From: Cytobacillus suaedae | GTDB lineage: Bacteria; Bacillota; Bacilli; Bacillales; Bacillaceae_L | Assembly: GCA_014960805.1 (NCBI GenBank) | Contig: CP063163.1 | Span: 2,870,001-2,934,000, forward strand | Length of the DNA: 64,000 nt | Direction: 5' to 3' | Shown: positions 43,117 to 52,731 of the stretch, in pieces | How positions within the stretch are numbered: position 1 is the stretch's first letter | Layout of the letters: every line of letters starts with the position of its first letter | Notes under the pieces: model-generated | Database searches by the model: none | What the model was told of the DNA's origin: nothing | Seen by the model: only the letters and a program-made list of their open reading frames with translations | Translations under genes and position numbers: made by a program

Positions 43117-43275
43117 ATGAAAATCATTGAAAAGACGTTAGAGGTAACAGTTCTGTTGTCGGTGACAGTTGCATTTGGAGGTTACGCTCTGTTTGTATAT
43201 CCTTTTGAGAAGGTTAATGAGAAGTTAAATCCAAAGGTGAAACAAGAGCAATTGAAATACGCTTCGCAAAACTGA
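43117..43275 (+). CDS. Small membrane-anchored protein (52 aa), unknown
   Basis: ATG at 43117, TGA at 43273-43275. The product MKIIEKTLEVTVLLSVTVAF continues GGYALFVYPF, giving one membrane segment (about residues 9-28), then a charged C-terminal part (EKVNEKLNPKVKQEQLKYAS). A GGGGTGAC stretch precedes the start. A terminator shared with ypoC follows within 6 bases. No family is recognised. The position between ponA and ypoC is otherwise empty in the B. subtilis order as I know it. Confidence 0.68.
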   Translation: MKIIEKTLEVTVLLSVTVAFGGYALFVYPFEKVNEKLNPKVKQEQLKYASQN

Positions 43276-43280
43276 ATGCT

Positions 43281-43317
43281 AAATACCCACTCCTGTTCGA
43301 TGGAGTGGGTATTTTTA
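43281..43317. terminator. Bidirectional terminator
   Basis: AAATACCCACTCC and GGAGTGGGTATTTTT form a 13-bp stem around TGTTCGAT between the small plus-strand gene and ypoC. Confidence 0.92.
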
Positions 43318-43863
43318 ATTAGGATGATTTGGTGATACTTTTTTTAAACTCTCAATTTTATAGAATTGCTTTTCGAACTCCTCGAATAGTTGTGAAAGCT
43401 GAATAAAGGAATGGTAATGGTCAGGATTGTCGGTAATAAAGGATAGTCTCTCTGCTACATTAATCGGCTTATATTTTAAACGAACAATCATTTCATTGAT
43501 ATTTTGGAGACTACATACAGGTTTCTCATTTACCCAGTTCAAACAGCTTATAAAATAAGATAGTGAACGTATCATTGGTATTTTAGCCGAAGCACGATCT
43601 CTGTTTTGAAAAGAACTTCCTATACCCTTTTTCTGGTGCTCCCACTTTTTAAAAACGATCGGTATAGTCTCTTTCGTATTAATCCAAGGTGCGTTGAACT
43701 CGTCCAAACTTAACAAAGTAGCAGCAATATCAAATACAAAATAATTCTTTTCAAATTCTTCTTCAAAGCTTATTCGTTTGTTAAATTGGATTGTTGTTGT
43801 TTTTGGATAAAATAATGGATGAACAAAAGAGTCAGGAAGCAATAATTCTACGCTATCCCTCAT
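43315..43863 (-). CDS. ypoC: YpoC family protein
   Basis: The 182-aa cytoplasmic protein begins MRDSVELLLPDSFVHPLFYP and contains RSLSYFISCLNWVNEKPVCS and INEMIVRLKYKPINVAERLS, matching the YpoC family found downstream of nth and next to ponA. Function is unknown. It starts 2 bp after the nth stop codon and is translated with it. No special motif is seen. Confidence 0.87.
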   Translation of the reverse strand: MRDSVELLLPDSFVHPLFYPKTTTIQFNKRISFEEEFEKNYFVFDIAATLLSLDEFNAPWINTKETIPIVFKKWEHQKKGIGSSFQNRDRASAKIPMIRSLSYFISCLNWVNEKPVCSLQNINEMIVRLKYKPINVAERLSFITDNPDHYHSFIQLSQLFEEFEKQFYKIESLKKVSPNHPN

Positions 43864-43864
43864 C

Positions 43865-44518
43865 TTATCGAACCTTATCCTTCATTCGTTTTTTACCTTC
43901 ACGACATACATCTAATAAAGGACAAACCTCACATTGTGGAGATTGGGCTTTACAGTGATATCGTCCAAAAAAGATTAACCGATGATGAGTTACTCCCCAC
44001 TCCTCACTAGGTACTTTTTTCATTAATGTTTTTTCTACTTCAAGTACAGAATCTTTCCATCTACAAATGGCTAAACGTTTGCTAACTCTCTCTACGTGAG
44101 TGTCCACTGCGATGGCAGGAATACCAAAAGCCACTGATACAACTACATTGGCTGTTTTTCTCCCTACACCTGGAAACTTCGTTAATTCATCACGATCCTG
44201 AGGTAAAACACCACCATACTCGTAAATAAGCATTTCGCATAATTTACGAATATTTTTAGCCTTGTTTCTAAACAAGCCGATTGAACGTATATCCTGTTGT
44301 AATTCCTCTAAAGATACCGCTAAATAATCTTCCGGTTTTTTATATTTTTCAAAAAGAGATTTGGTTACTTTGTTTACAAGTGCATCTGTACATTGCGCAG
44401 ATAAAGCAACAGCAATCACTAATTCGAAAGGGTTACTATGATTTAACTCACAATGAGCATCTGGAAACATTTCTCCCATCGTATCTAAACAATGCCTTAT
44501 TTGTGATTTAGTTAACAT
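43865..44518 (-). CDS. nth: Endonuclease III
   Basis: The 217-aa DNA glycosylase/AP lyase has the helix-hairpin-helix LTKFPGVGRKTANVV with catalytic Lys, the catalytic Asp in IAVDTHVERV (about residues 136-145), and the iron-sulfur cluster Cys pattern C-x6-C-x2-C-x5-C in CKAQSPQCEVCPLLDVC. It removes oxidised pyrimidines. It precedes ypoC and follows dnaD, though a terminator hairpin sits between dnaD and nth. All key residues are present. Confidence 0.97.
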   Translation of the reverse strand: MLTKSQIRHCLDTMGEMFPDAHCELNHSNPFELVIAVALSAQCTDALVNKVTKSLFEKYKKPEDYLAVSLEELQQDIRSIGLFRNKAKNIRKLCEMLIYEYGGVLPQDRDELTKFPGVGRKTANVVVSVAFGIPAIAVDTHVERVSKRLAICRWKDSVLEVEKTLMKKVPSEEWGVTHHRLIFFGRYHCKAQSPQCEVCPLLDVCREGKKRMKDKVR

Positions 44519-44543
44519 ATCAGTTTCTCCTGTCGTATGAATT

Positions 44544-44580
44544 TAAAAAAAGCTAAAGAAAGAAATTCTCTCTTAGCTTT
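44544..44580 (-). terminator. Terminator between dnaD and nth
   Basis: On the minus strand AAAGCTAA and TTTAGCTTTTTTT form a stem around GAGAGAATTTCTTTC. The dnaD stop codon (44575-44573) is part of the upstream arm. It may reduce readthrough into nth-ypoC. Confidence 0.78.
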
Positions 44581-45283
44581 CAAGCCAATTGTAAAATGGA
44601 ATTGTTCTTTCGTATTCCTTTGTATTATTTTGGTCTACTTGCTTTTGTTTTTGGCTATGTTGGCGAAACTTTTTGGAATGTGCTTGGGCTTGTTCAATTG
44701 TTTGAATACCATTCTTTTTCCATTCAAATAAAATACGATCGATATAACGGAAATTTAATTTACCTGACATAACTGCTTCTCTTAATGCAGCTTTTATAAT
44801 AATAGGATCATGATGATCCTGGTCAATCCACATAGATAGAGACTCACACTCAAACGGAGATAATGGTCGTCCAAACTCTTGTTCAAAGATTGTATAAAGA
44901 CTTTGTTCCTCTTTTTGTACCACTGTTTTTTCCTGTTCTATTGTCTCTGACATTAAATAGTGAAAAAGTTTAACCCAAAGAGGTTTTAAAGAATACTTTT
45001 CAACAATAATGGATTTTTCATGGTAGTCTTCTTCAATCGCTAGATAGCCTTTTTGTAGAAGGTGTCTTAAAATTTCTGTACACCTTGTTGTAGAAAGGGT
45101 CATATTGCTTGAGAGTTCGGTTGGAGTAGGAAAGGTGTTTCCACTTTCAATAAAATTTAAAACATGTAAAACGACCATAAACTCTTCTTCATCTAAGTTT
45201 AAATTTTTATAATTTTGTAGTAATAGTTTAGGTATTGCTACACTTCCTTGTTGAAACCAGTCAATAAAGTTATCATAGTTCAT
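44573..45283 (-). CDS. dnaD: DNA replication initiation protein DnaD
   Basis: The 236-aa protein has an N-terminal winged-helix (DDBH1) domain (about residues 1-110) and a C-terminal DDBH2 domain (FGRPLSPFECESLSMWIDQD; ending in the motif YIDRILFEWKKNGI, about residues 179-192). DnaD helps load the replicative helicase at oriC and restart sites. The tail after residue 200 is basic and glutamine-rich. In B. subtilis asnS lies between aspB and dnaD; here it is absent. Confidence 0.95.
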   Translation of the reverse strand: MNYDNFIDWFQQGSVAIPKLLLQNYKNLNLDEEEFMVVLHVLNFIESGNTFPTPTELSSNMTLSTTRCTEILRHLLQKGYLAIEEDYHEKSIIVEKYSLKPLWVKLFHYLMSETIEQEKTVVQKEEQSLYTIFEQEFGRPLSPFECESLSMWIDQDHHDPIIIKAALREAVMSGKLNFRYIDRILFEWKKNGIQTIEQAQAHSKKFRQHSQKQKQVDQNNTKEYERTIPFYNWLES

Positions 45284-45444
45284 TCAATACACCTCTTTTC
45301 TAGTATAACATGAACTACTGGGACGAGATAAGAATGAAATAATTGGAGGTTAGATTTTCTTGCAATAAGAAGAGTATTCAAATTCAACGTTGATTGCAGC
45401 GGTAGGAGCTCTTTTCACTGCAATCGCCTAGTACTCAATCGAAT

Positions 45445-45472
45445 TAAAAAACCCTCCATTCAGAGGGTTTTA
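45445..45472 (-). terminator. Terminator of aspB
   Basis: On the minus strand AAAACCCTCT and GGAGGGTTTTTT pair around GAAT, just after the aspB stop codon. Confidence 0.9.
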
Positions 45473-45483
45473 GTACAATTTAT

Positions 45484-46665
45484 TTAATTCATCTTTCTGC
45501 TTACAAATTGATTTATACGCTCAATTGCTTTTTCAAGTAATTCTAATGACGTTGCATAAGATAAGCGAACATAATCAGGTGCACCGAAACCAGAACCAGG
45601 AATAAGAGCTACTTTCTCTTCTTCCAGTAACGCTGCAACAAATTGATCAACACCTTCGTAACCTGTTGCTATTGCTGCCTCTTTTGCATTTGCAAATAGA
45701 TAAAAAGCACCTTGTGGCTTAATACATGTAAAACCAGGAATCTGAATCAACTTTGCGTGAATGATATCTAAACGCTCTTCAAATGCCTTTCTCATTTCTT
45801 CTACAGGTTCTTGTGAACCATTATAAGCCGCAATCGTGCCGTATTGCGCAATGGAGGTTGGATTTGACGTACTATGACTAGCCAAATTGGTCATTGCACT
45901 AATTATCTCTTTGTTACCTGCTGCATACCCAATACGCCAACCAGTCATAGAATGTGATTTTGATACTCCATTAATGACGATTGTAGCTTCCTTTAATTCT
46001 GTAGAAAGCTCCGCGATGGAATAGTGTTTGCGATTGTACGTTAGTTTTTCATAAATTTCATCTGACACAATTAAAATGTTGTTTTCAAGGCATACTTTCC
46101 CAATTTGTTCAAGCTCTTCTTTAGAATAGATCATTCCCGTTGGGTTACTTGGAGAGTTAATAATGACTGCCTTAGTACGTTCAGTAATTGCACCCGCTAA
46201 CTGTTCTGGGGTAATTTTAAATTCATTTTCTTCTCCGCCGTCCACATAAACAGGCTGACCGCCAGCTAGTTTCACTTGTTCAGGATAGCTAACCCAGTAG
46301 GGAGTTGGTATGATGACTTCATCTCCCTCATCTAGAATAACCTGAAATAATGTATAAAGAGCATGCTTTGCCCCTGAACAAACAATTATTTCATTTGGAT
46401 TGTAGCTTAGATTTTGATCTTTTTTAAATTTATCAATGATGGATTTTTTAAGTGCTGGTAAACCACCTGTTGGTGTATATTTTGTAAATCCTTTGTTCAT
46501 TGCATCAGTTGCAGCTTCAATAATATGTTGTGGTGTATTGAAATCAGGTTCACCTGCTCCAAGTCCAATTACATCATGCCCAGCTTCTTTTAATTCTTTT
46601 GCTTTTGCTGTAATCTCTAGTGTAGAAGAAGGAGTAAGTGTCGATACCCTTTTAGCTAATTTCAT
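45484..46665 (-). CDS. aspB: Aspartate aminotransferase
   Basis: The 393-aa fold-type I PLP enzyme has the pyridoxal lysine in GVSKSHSMTGWRIGYAAG (about residue 235), NSPSNPTG (about 170) and SDEIYEKL. It transfers the amino group between aspartate and 2-oxoglutarate. The gene is close to ypmB, as in B. subtilis, but asnS, which follows it there, is missing. Length is usual for class I aminotransferases. Confidence 0.93.
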   Translation of the reverse strand: MKLAKRVSTLTPSSTLEITAKAKELKEAGHDVIGLGAGEPDFNTPQHIIEAATDAMNKGFTKYTPTGGLPALKKSIIDKFKKDQNLSYNPNEIIVCSGAKHALYTLFQVILDEGDEVIIPTPYWVSYPEQVKLAGGQPVYVDGGEENEFKITPEQLAGAITERTKAVIINSPSNPTGMIYSKEELEQIGKVCLENNILIVSDEIYEKLTYNRKHYSIAELSTELKEATIVINGVSKSHSMTGWRIGYAAGNKEIISAMTNLASHSTSNPTSIAQYGTIAAYNGSQEPVEEMRKAFEERLDIIHAKLIQIPGFTCIKPQGAFYLFANAKEAAIATGYEGVDQFVAALLEEEKVALIPGSGFGAPDYVRLSYATSLELLEKAIERINQFVSRKMN

Positions 46666-46686
46666 TATCGTTCCCCCTGTGTATGT

Positions 46687-47157
46687 TTATGGAGTGGTCC
46701 TTTTCAGTAAATCTCCAGTTTCAAAATCACTATAGTAATACGTTAATCGGTTATTTTCGTTAAGGTAAATAACTTCCCAAAGAGGAATATTTTTCTCCAT
46801 CCCAAGCTTTACAGAACGAATCTCTTTTGGATTTCTTTCATTCACTAACCGATTGACTACATCTTCTTTACGTAAACCCTCATCTTGTCTTTTAGTTATA
46901 ACCTCGCCAGATTCCTCTTCAATCCAAACGATCAATTGTATATTTTCGTCTGACGTCCCTTGAACTACCTGATATGGCTTTGTTCCATAATATGTCGTTA
47001 CTTCATTAATGGTATGTATGTTGGCTTGGGCTCTTGCAACTTCAATTGCTTGTTGCTCTTTTTCATGTTTCGGCTCCATTGCTGTAATGTAAACACTAAA
47101 GGCTTGCCAAAATCCAATTACTAAAATCAATATAGAAAGAAAAATCCACTTTTTCAT
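46687..47157 (-). CDS. ypmB: YpmB membrane-anchored protein (DUF5590)
   Basis: The 156-aa protein has an N-terminal signal-anchor helix (MKKWIFLSILILVIGFWQAF) and a mixed alpha/beta external domain (EVTTYYGTKPYQVVQGTSDE). This fits YpmB, of the cystatin-like DUF5590 family, located upstream of aspB. Function is unknown; an extracellular role is inferred from the anchor. It starts 9 bp after ypmA. Confidence 0.88.
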   Translation of the reverse strand: MKKWIFLSILILVIGFWQAFSVYITAMEPKHEKEQQAIEVARAQANIHTINEVTTYYGTKPYQVVQGTSDENIQLIVWIEEESGEVITKRQDEGLRKEDVVNRLVNERNPKEIRSVKLGMEKNIPLWEVIYLNENNRLTYYYSDFETGDLLKRTTP

Positions 47158-47166
47158 CAGATCACA

Positions 47167-47337
47167 TCATGTACGATAAATTGTAAAAATGGCTTGATTT
47201 TGATCTTTTGTATCTAACGCAAGTCCAAACATCAGATCTTTCGTTTTAAGTGTTCTATTTAGGCTGTCCACAATTTTATAAAGGTCTGGAGAGTTCTGGA
47301 CTTTTACGGTTGAGAGTATTTCAATTTTACTTTCCAT
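47167..47337 (-). CDS. ypmA: YpmA family protein (DUF4264)
   Basis: The ATG at 47337 and TGA at 47169-47167 give MESKIEILSTVKVQNSPDLY, then KIVDSLNRTLKTKDLMFGLA and LDTKDQNQAIFTIYRT (56 aa). This corresponds to the small YpmA/DUF4264 proteins encoded between dinG and ypmB. AGGAGG lies before the ATG. It is too short for many gene finders but well conserved. Function is unknown. Confidence 0.87.
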   Translation of the reverse strand: MESKIEILSTVKVQNSPDLYKIVDSLNRTLKTKDLMFGLALDTKDQNQAIFTIYRT

Positions 47338-47512
47338 TATTCATCCTCCTAAAGGTACTAATCACAAATTTTGTTACTCATATGCTTTTTATCTTAGGTA
47401 ACAATATAACTACAACAACATTACGAAGTTGTATCCTTTACCATTATAACAGGTGATTTAACCTTTACGATAATAATTTAGTTAAAAAATAACTCCTATC
47501 CCACACCGTTAA

Positions 47513-47541
47513 TAAACTGCCACTTCTCGTGGCAGCTTTTT
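47513..47541. terminator. Terminator downstream of the MBL-like gene
   Basis: CTGCCAC and GTGGCAG pair around TTCTC, with TTTTTTTT on the plus side and a short T-rich tail on the minus side. It separates the MBL-like gene from ypmA. Confidence 0.75.
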
Positions 47542-47547
47542 TTTGGA

Positions 47548-48396
47548 TTATTTTACTTCTTGGGAACTTTCAATTGAAATTGTGATTACCTCATATTCAT
47601 TCCGGTTAGCTTTTATTGTTATATTACCAAATTGTTTTGTCATATAAGTGTCAATCCAAGTTTCCTTTAATCTTTCCATAACATCTGGGCTTGGATTTAG
47701 ATTTTTTTTTGTAAAGATAATGGCCACCTGAGGATCAATATGTTCAATAAAATCTTGGGAAGATCCGTCATTTTGTGCAAAGTTTGGGATCTTAAGAATG
47801 TTAACCTTTGATAACTCCTCATTTGTAAGTAAAGACAGTTCAGTATTAATATTCGCTGTAGACATATATAGCAGGTAGTGTCTTCCCATTTCTAAAAAAA
47901 GATCATAGCTTTGGAGCCCATCTGTACTTAAACCCTCATGTACCACTTTAGCCTTTAGCAAAGGGACAATAGCATGAGAATCATCCTTTTTCAGCTTAAT
48001 AATTCTCTCTTTTGATAAAAAGGCCGGTGTGGAAAATTGCTCTCCAATCACAACTTTACTAGTTGGATATCTTTTCGTTAACCATTCTAGGTTAGATTGG
48101 TATTCAGGATCTTCCTTTGTGATAATAATTGATTTTACTAAAGATACATTGTACATTTTCAGGAGATTTTCTAATTCCGCTTGTGTCTCTGGCCCTCCAG
48201 TGTTAATAAGCACATTTTCGCCATTACCATGTTGAATAAGTGTTGCTTCACCACTTGATAAGTTTAAAAACGTGATTGCAAGTTCCTTATTTGAAAGCTT
48301 CAGATCAACCTTCTCAATTTCAGTAGGTATTTCAGAACCTGAAAAAACAGAAAGAAACAGAGACTGAAATAGGACCAATAACACCAAAATCCTCAC
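47548..48396 (-). CDS. ComEC-C-like metallo-beta-lactamase-fold protein without metal site
   Basis: The 282-aa protein starts with a signal peptide (MRILVLLVLFQSLFLSVFSG). The following domain resembles the MBL domain of ComEC: AITFLNLSSGEATLIQHGNG, then LINTGGPE (about residues 63-70) and a helix. Where zinc-binding members have THPHxDH, this one has ITKEDPEYQSN (about residues 92-102), with no histidines, so metal-dependent hydrolysis is unlikely. The fold call is inferred from the strand pattern. It lies between dinG and ypmA, a site that is empty in the B. subtilis order. GTG start follows GGAGGGATAACT. Confidence 0.7.
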   Translation of the reverse strand: MRILVLLVLFQSLFLSVFSGSEIPTEIEKVDLKLSNKELAITFLNLSSGEATLIQHGNGENVLINTGGPETQAELENLLKMYNVSLVKSIIITKEDPEYQSNLEWLTKRYPTSKVVIGEQFSTPAFLSKERIIKLKKDDSHAIVPLLKAKVVHEGLSTDGLQSYDLFLEMGRHYLLYMSTANINTELSLLTNEELSKVNILKIPNFAQNDGSSQDFIEHIDPQVAIIFTKKNLNPSPDVMERLKETWIDTYMTKQFGNITIKANRNEYEVITISIESSQEVK

Positions 48397-48479
48397 AGTT
48401 ATCCCTCCAATAGTCGCTAGATTTAGCCTGTGTTATTGACTAGAAATTATCCTATTACCCCTTTAGGGTTACCTAATCA

Positions 48480-51293
48480 TCATATCCATTTATCTATTGT
48501 TTCTAACAAGTTTGATAATGAATTTTCAATAACTGACACCTCAGGAAGCGCCTTAATAAATTGGTTTCCATATGAAGTTGTAGTAATTCTTCGATCAAAT
48601 ATGAAAACAACTCCATGGTCTTGCTTAGAACGTACCAACCGGCCAAATCCTTGCTTGAAGCGCAATATCGCCTCAGGTAAAGCCAATTGTTTGAATGGAT
48701 TGCCGCCACTCTCCTTTATACGCTTTGCATGTGTAGCATATATTGGATCATTAGGAGGGCTGAATGGGAGCCTAACAATAACAAGTGCAGTTAGATCCTC
48801 TCCTGGGATGTCAACACCTTCCCAAAAACTGTTTGTTCCCAAAAGAATAGACTTTTCAAAAGCCTGAAAATTCTTAGTGAGTTTTGAGCGACTTCCACTA
48901 CTAACACCTTGGCCAATTATGACAAAATCGTCTAAGAAAGCTAGTTCTTTTAACGTGGAATGTGTTTTCTTTAGCATGTCATAGGAAGTAAATAAAATTA
49001 ACATTCTACCGTTTGTTTTTAAAGCAATCTCAGCAATGTGAATAGAAATAGCGTGAACGTATTCATCTTCTGATACTTCATTAATTTCAGGAAGGTCATT
49101 CGGAATAAGCACAGCTGCCTGCTCTTTATAATTAAAAGGAGATGGAATCGTAACTGTATTGGGCTTGTAATCCGATAATCCTAAACGTTCTATCATAAAC
49201 TCAAATGAGCCTTTAATTGACAATGTAGCAGAGGTTAAGATAACTGATTTCTTTCTAGAGAAAAATGTAGCTTTCAGTTCTTCAGATATATTAATTGGCT
49301 GACTGAATAGATAAGCGGCATTTTTAGCCCCTTTTGTATCTGCCTCAACCCATGAAACCATATTATTTTGGTTAACTAACAATAATAAGGTTAGTTTTTC
49401 ATTAATTGATTTTATTGATTCGACAACAGAAAAATAGTCATAAATTGTTCCTTTTTGCATTGGTGTCACTAATTTTTGCAATGACTTAAACGAGTCATAT
49501 TGGTTATTGACTACCGTACATAAAGCATCCATCTTCGTTGATAAATGTAACATTAATTCTACAATCTTCCCCCAGGATTGATCCTTTTGAACAGATTCAT
49601 CTAAAGGTATATTTACTCGATTTATAGATGTTTGCACTTGTTTATGATGCTCTAGTGCAAAGGTTCTAATTTCAGTAAATAGATCATCCAATTGCTGTTT
49701 GATATCCTTGTTTAATGATTCAATTAGCGGAAAGGTACCATCTATGTCTAGTCCAATACCTCTGAAAATTTTTATCACATTCCCTACTAAATCTTTTGAA
49801 TCACTAGAACCAAGTCTGGAGAACAAATTTGTAACCTCTAGATAATCTAATTTAACACCTAAATGGCTGCTTGCGATTGATTCTAAATGATGTGCCTCAT
49901 CAATAATTACTTCTTCATAACCAGGTAGAATATCTCCTTCTGAAAGTAAGTCAGCAAAAAGAAGTGAGTGATTTGTAATAATGATTTCGGATTGTTGTGC
50001 TTGCCTCTTTGCTCTTCTATAAAAACAGCGAGATCTCCATGGACATTCTTTCCCTAAATTACTATTTTTTTCACTTTTTATTCGGTTCCATAAAAGCTTC
50101 CCACCTGAAGGCAGATTCAATTCATCAACATCACCAGTTTCCGTCTCTGTTAGCCAAACAAGTATCTGAGCCTTTGCTAAAATCATATCGTAGTTTGATT
50201 CCTGCTCATATAATACCTGTTCAAATCTCCTTAAACAGAGATAGTGACCTCGTCCTTTTAGTACGGTAGCCTGAAATGGGAATGGTATCGTGTTTAAAAG
50301 AATAGGGATTTCGTGGTCTATTAGTTGCTGTTGAAGTTGAATTGTTTTTGTACTAATAATGATGGTTCGACCAGTCTGTTTCGCAAATAGGATCGCTGGC
50401 AATAAATATGCAAATGTCTTTCCAATCCCTGTTCCAGCTTCAACAATGGAATGTTTTTGCTCCAGAAAGGCCTGCATTATAGTGTCCATCATTATTAATT
50501 GACCTTCTCTTTCTTCATACTGCTGAATATGATTAGAGAGATGTCCTTCATTACTAAATAAATCCTTTTTTATTGAATCATAATTAACCTCACAGATTGA
50601 TCGGTCAAGAATAATTTTGTCTTTTTTCTTTAAAGCAATCCCCCGATACACATCGTAGCTTTCAGAATCTCTATGAGACAATTTTTCCTTTTCCTCTATG
50701 ATTTGCGATAATATTTTATGTAGATCACTTTTTAATAAAGGGGCGTATTGCAGTAATCGAGTACAGGTTACAAGAGGTAACTCTCGTAGTTTTACTAATA
50801 TTTTTAATAATATTTCCGCAGTTACTTCTGCATCACTATCAGCCTGATGGGGATTATCATGAGCTAACGAGAAATTTTCTGCAAGTTGCCCAAGTTTATA
50901 GCTATCAGTTGAAGGGATCATAATTCTAGCCAATTCTACTGTATCTAGTGTCGGACCCTCAAAAGGTTTGCACCCACTATTGATAAGTTCTTCCTGAAGG
51001 AAGGTTAGGTCAAATGGCACATTATGAGCCACAAAGTAAGCCCCTTCTAATAGTGACTCAATTTCGGGTGCAATTAATTGAAAGTTTGGAGCATTATGAA
51101 CAACCTCATTTGATATGCCTGTAAACTGCTCTATAAAAGGAGGAATCTCTCTGCCTGGATTGATAAAACTTGCAAAACGTTCGATAATTTCTCCATCCTC
51201 TATTACGACTGCCGCAAACTGTATAATTTTATCTCCTTTTTTGGGGGAGTTTCCTGTTGTCTCCAGATCAACAACTACGTATCGTTGATTCAT
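48480..51293 (-). CDS. dinG: Exonuclease-helicase DinG
   Basis: The 937-aa protein joins an N-terminal DEDDh 3'-5' exonuclease (VVDLETTGN at residue 6; AHNVPFDLTFL; HQADSDAEVT near residue 152) to a DinG/XPD-type helicase with EAGTGIGKTFAYL, DEAH in VIIDEAHHLE and QGFGRLVRSKQDHG. This is the Gram-positive DinG layout; the B. subtilis enzyme is mainly a 3'-5' exonuclease. Cysteines (CPWRSRC and one in CLRRF) may form a partial cluster site. The ATG at 51293 follows GAGGTG. It precedes the MBL-like gene. Confidence 0.94.
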   Translation of the reverse strand: MNQRYVVVDLETTGNSPKKGDKIIQFAAVVIEDGEIIERFASFINPGREIPPFIEQFTGISNEVVHNAPNFQLIAPEIESLLEGAYFVAHNVPFDLTFLQEELINSGCKPFEGPTLDTVELARIMIPSTDSYKLGQLAENFSLAHDNPHQADSDAEVTAEILLKILVKLRELPLVTCTRLLQYAPLLKSDLHKILSQIIEEKEKLSHRDSESYDVYRGIALKKKDKIILDRSICEVNYDSIKKDLFSNEGHLSNHIQQYEEREGQLIMMDTIMQAFLEQKHSIVEAGTGIGKTFAYLLPAILFAKQTGRTIIISTKTIQLQQQLIDHEIPILLNTIPFPFQATVLKGRGHYLCLRRFEQVLYEQESNYDMILAKAQILVWLTETETGDVDELNLPSGGKLLWNRIKSEKNSNLGKECPWRSRCFYRRAKRQAQQSEIIITNHSLLFADLLSEGDILPGYEEVIIDEAHHLESIASSHLGVKLDYLEVTNLFSRLGSSDSKDLVGNVIKIFRGIGLDIDGTFPLIESLNKDIKQQLDDLFTEIRTFALEHHKQVQTSINRVNIPLDESVQKDQSWGKIVELMLHLSTKMDALCTVVNNQYDSFKSLQKLVTPMQKGTIYDYFSVVESIKSINEKLTLLLLVNQNNMVSWVEADTKGAKNAAYLFSQPINISEELKATFFSRKKSVILTSATLSIKGSFEFMIERLGLSDYKPNTVTIPSPFNYKEQAAVLIPNDLPEINEVSEDEYVHAISIHIAEIALKTNGRMLILFTSYDMLKKTHSTLKELAFLDDFVIIGQGVSSGSRSKLTKNFQAFEKSILLGTNSFWEGVDIPGEDLTALVIVRLPFSPPNDPIYATHAKRIKESGGNPFKQLALPEAILRFKQGFGRLVRSKQDHGVVFIFDRRITTTSYGNQFIKALPEVSVIENSLSNLLETIDKWI

Positions 51294-51401
51294 AAAAAAA
51301 CACCTCAGCATCATGTGGGTATTAAAGTGTTCCGTCACCCACAATTAGTACTCATATAGTAGTCTTTTCAATTATAGAAAATATACTTCCTATACTAAAG
51401 A

Positions 51402-51426
51402 AAAAACCCCCATAATGGGGGTTATG
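51402..51426 (-). terminator. Terminator of panBCD
   Basis: On the minus strand AACCCCCATTATGGGGGTT is an 8-bp palindrome stem followed by TTTT, 7 bases after the panD stop codon. Confidence 0.92.
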
Positions 51427-51432
51427 TTTATA

Positions 51433-51816
51433 TTATAATACAGTAGAAGCTGGCTCTTGGCCAATTAATTCTTTAATTTGATTGTTTTCGTCCATGATGG
51501 CAACCTTCGGAACGTGAGATTGTATTTTATCTTCTGAAACAAATACGTAAGAAATAACAATAATTACATCACCTGTTTGAACAAGTCGAGCTGCTGCACC
51601 ATTTAAACAGAATACACCAGTACCTCTTGGACCTGGAATAATATATGTTTCAAAGCGTGCCCCATTATTATTATTTACAATTTGAACCTTTTCATTTGCA
51701 ACCAAACCAACTGCATCAAGGATATCTTCATCTATTGTAATACTTCCAACATAATCTAAATTAGCTTCAGTCACTCGTGCTCTATGAATTTTAGCATTCA
51801 TCATCGTTCTAAACAC
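51433..51816 (-). CDS. panD: Aspartate 1-decarboxylase
   Basis: The 127-aa proenzyme has the self-cleavage site Gly24-Ser25 in [12 protein letters not shown]; Ser25 becomes the pyruvoyl group. It makes beta-alanine from aspartate for pantothenate. Length and sequence are typical. It is the last gene of panB-panC-panD. Confidence 0.97.
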   Translation of the reverse strand: MFRTMMNAKIHRARVTEANLDYVGSITIDEDILDAVGLVANEKVQIVNNNNGARFETYIIPGPRGTGVFCLNGAAARLVQTGDVIIVISYVFVSEDKIQSHVPKVAIMDENNQIKELIGQEPASTVL

Positions 51817-51882
51817 GACATTTCCCCCTCTACCCTAACCATTTTTTCTATATGTTAAATTCTATAATTTATTATTTTTAAC

Positions 51883-52731
51883 TTACACAACAAATGTTAT
51901 ATTATCAATAAGTCGAGCTTTTGTAAACTTCACAGCTAGTGCAATTATTACCTTTCCAGAAACGACAGAAATTGTCTCCAACTCAGGATAGGAGTATATT
52001 TCAACATAATCAATTTTCCCCGAAGTTTCACTAGTAATATGTTCCACCACTAGTTTTTTCACCTTCTCAGGGTCCACTACTCCATTTCTTATGGCTTCCT
52101 TTGCCAGATTCAACCCTTCATACAACTTAGCTGCCTCTTTGCGCTCTTGTTCGGTTAGGTATACATTGCGAGAGCTTTTTGCCAACCCATCCTCTTCACG
52201 TATGGTCTCTAATGGAACTAATTCAACTGGTATATTTAGGTCTTGGATAAGTCCATCAATTACTGCAACTTGTTGGGCATCCTTCATTCCAAAATAGACT
52301 TTATGCGGTAAAACGATATTGAAAAGTTTTGTAACAACGGTAGCGACTCCATCAAAATGACCACTTCGTTGTTTACCACATAAAACGTCTACACGCTCAT
52401 TCACTTTAACAGACACAGATATTTTCTTATGTGGATACATTTCATTCGTAGTTGGATAAAATAATAAATCAACCCCTGCGTTCCTAGCTAACTCTTCATC
52501 TCGATCAATGTTTCGAGGATAGCTATCAAAGTCCTCATTAGGACCAAACTGAAGCGGATTCACAAAAATACTAAGCACAACAATGTCGTTTTCTTTTCTA
52601 GCTTGTTCCATTAAAGATAGATGTCCTTCATGAAGGTAACCCATTGTAGGAACAAATCCAATGGATTTTCCTTGAAGTCGAAATTCAGAGACTTTCTCTT
52701 GAATCTCTTTTATGGATTCTACTACAATCAT
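51883..52731 (-). CDS. panC: Pantothenate synthetase
   Basis: The 282-aa enzyme has the HIGH-type sequence [13 protein letters not shown] (about residues 28-40), [14 protein letters not shown] and the KMSKS-like AKSSRNVYL. It ligates pantoate and beta-alanine using ATP. It overlaps panB by ATGA and is followed by panD 66 bp downstream. Confidence 0.97.
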   Translation of the reverse strand: MIVVESIKEIQEKVSEFRLQGKSIGFVPTMGYLHEGHLSLMEQARKENDIVVLSIFVNPLQFGPNEDFDSYPRNIDRDEELARNAGVDLLFYPTTNEMYPHKKISVSVKVNERVDVLCGKQRSGHFDGVATVVTKLFNIVLPHKVYFGMKDAQQVAVIDGLIQDLNIPVELVPLETIREEDGLAKSSRNVYLTEQERKEAAKLYEGLNLAKEAIRNGVVDPEKVKKLVVEHITSETSGKIDYVEIYSYPELETISVVSGKVIIALAVKFTKARLIDNITFVV

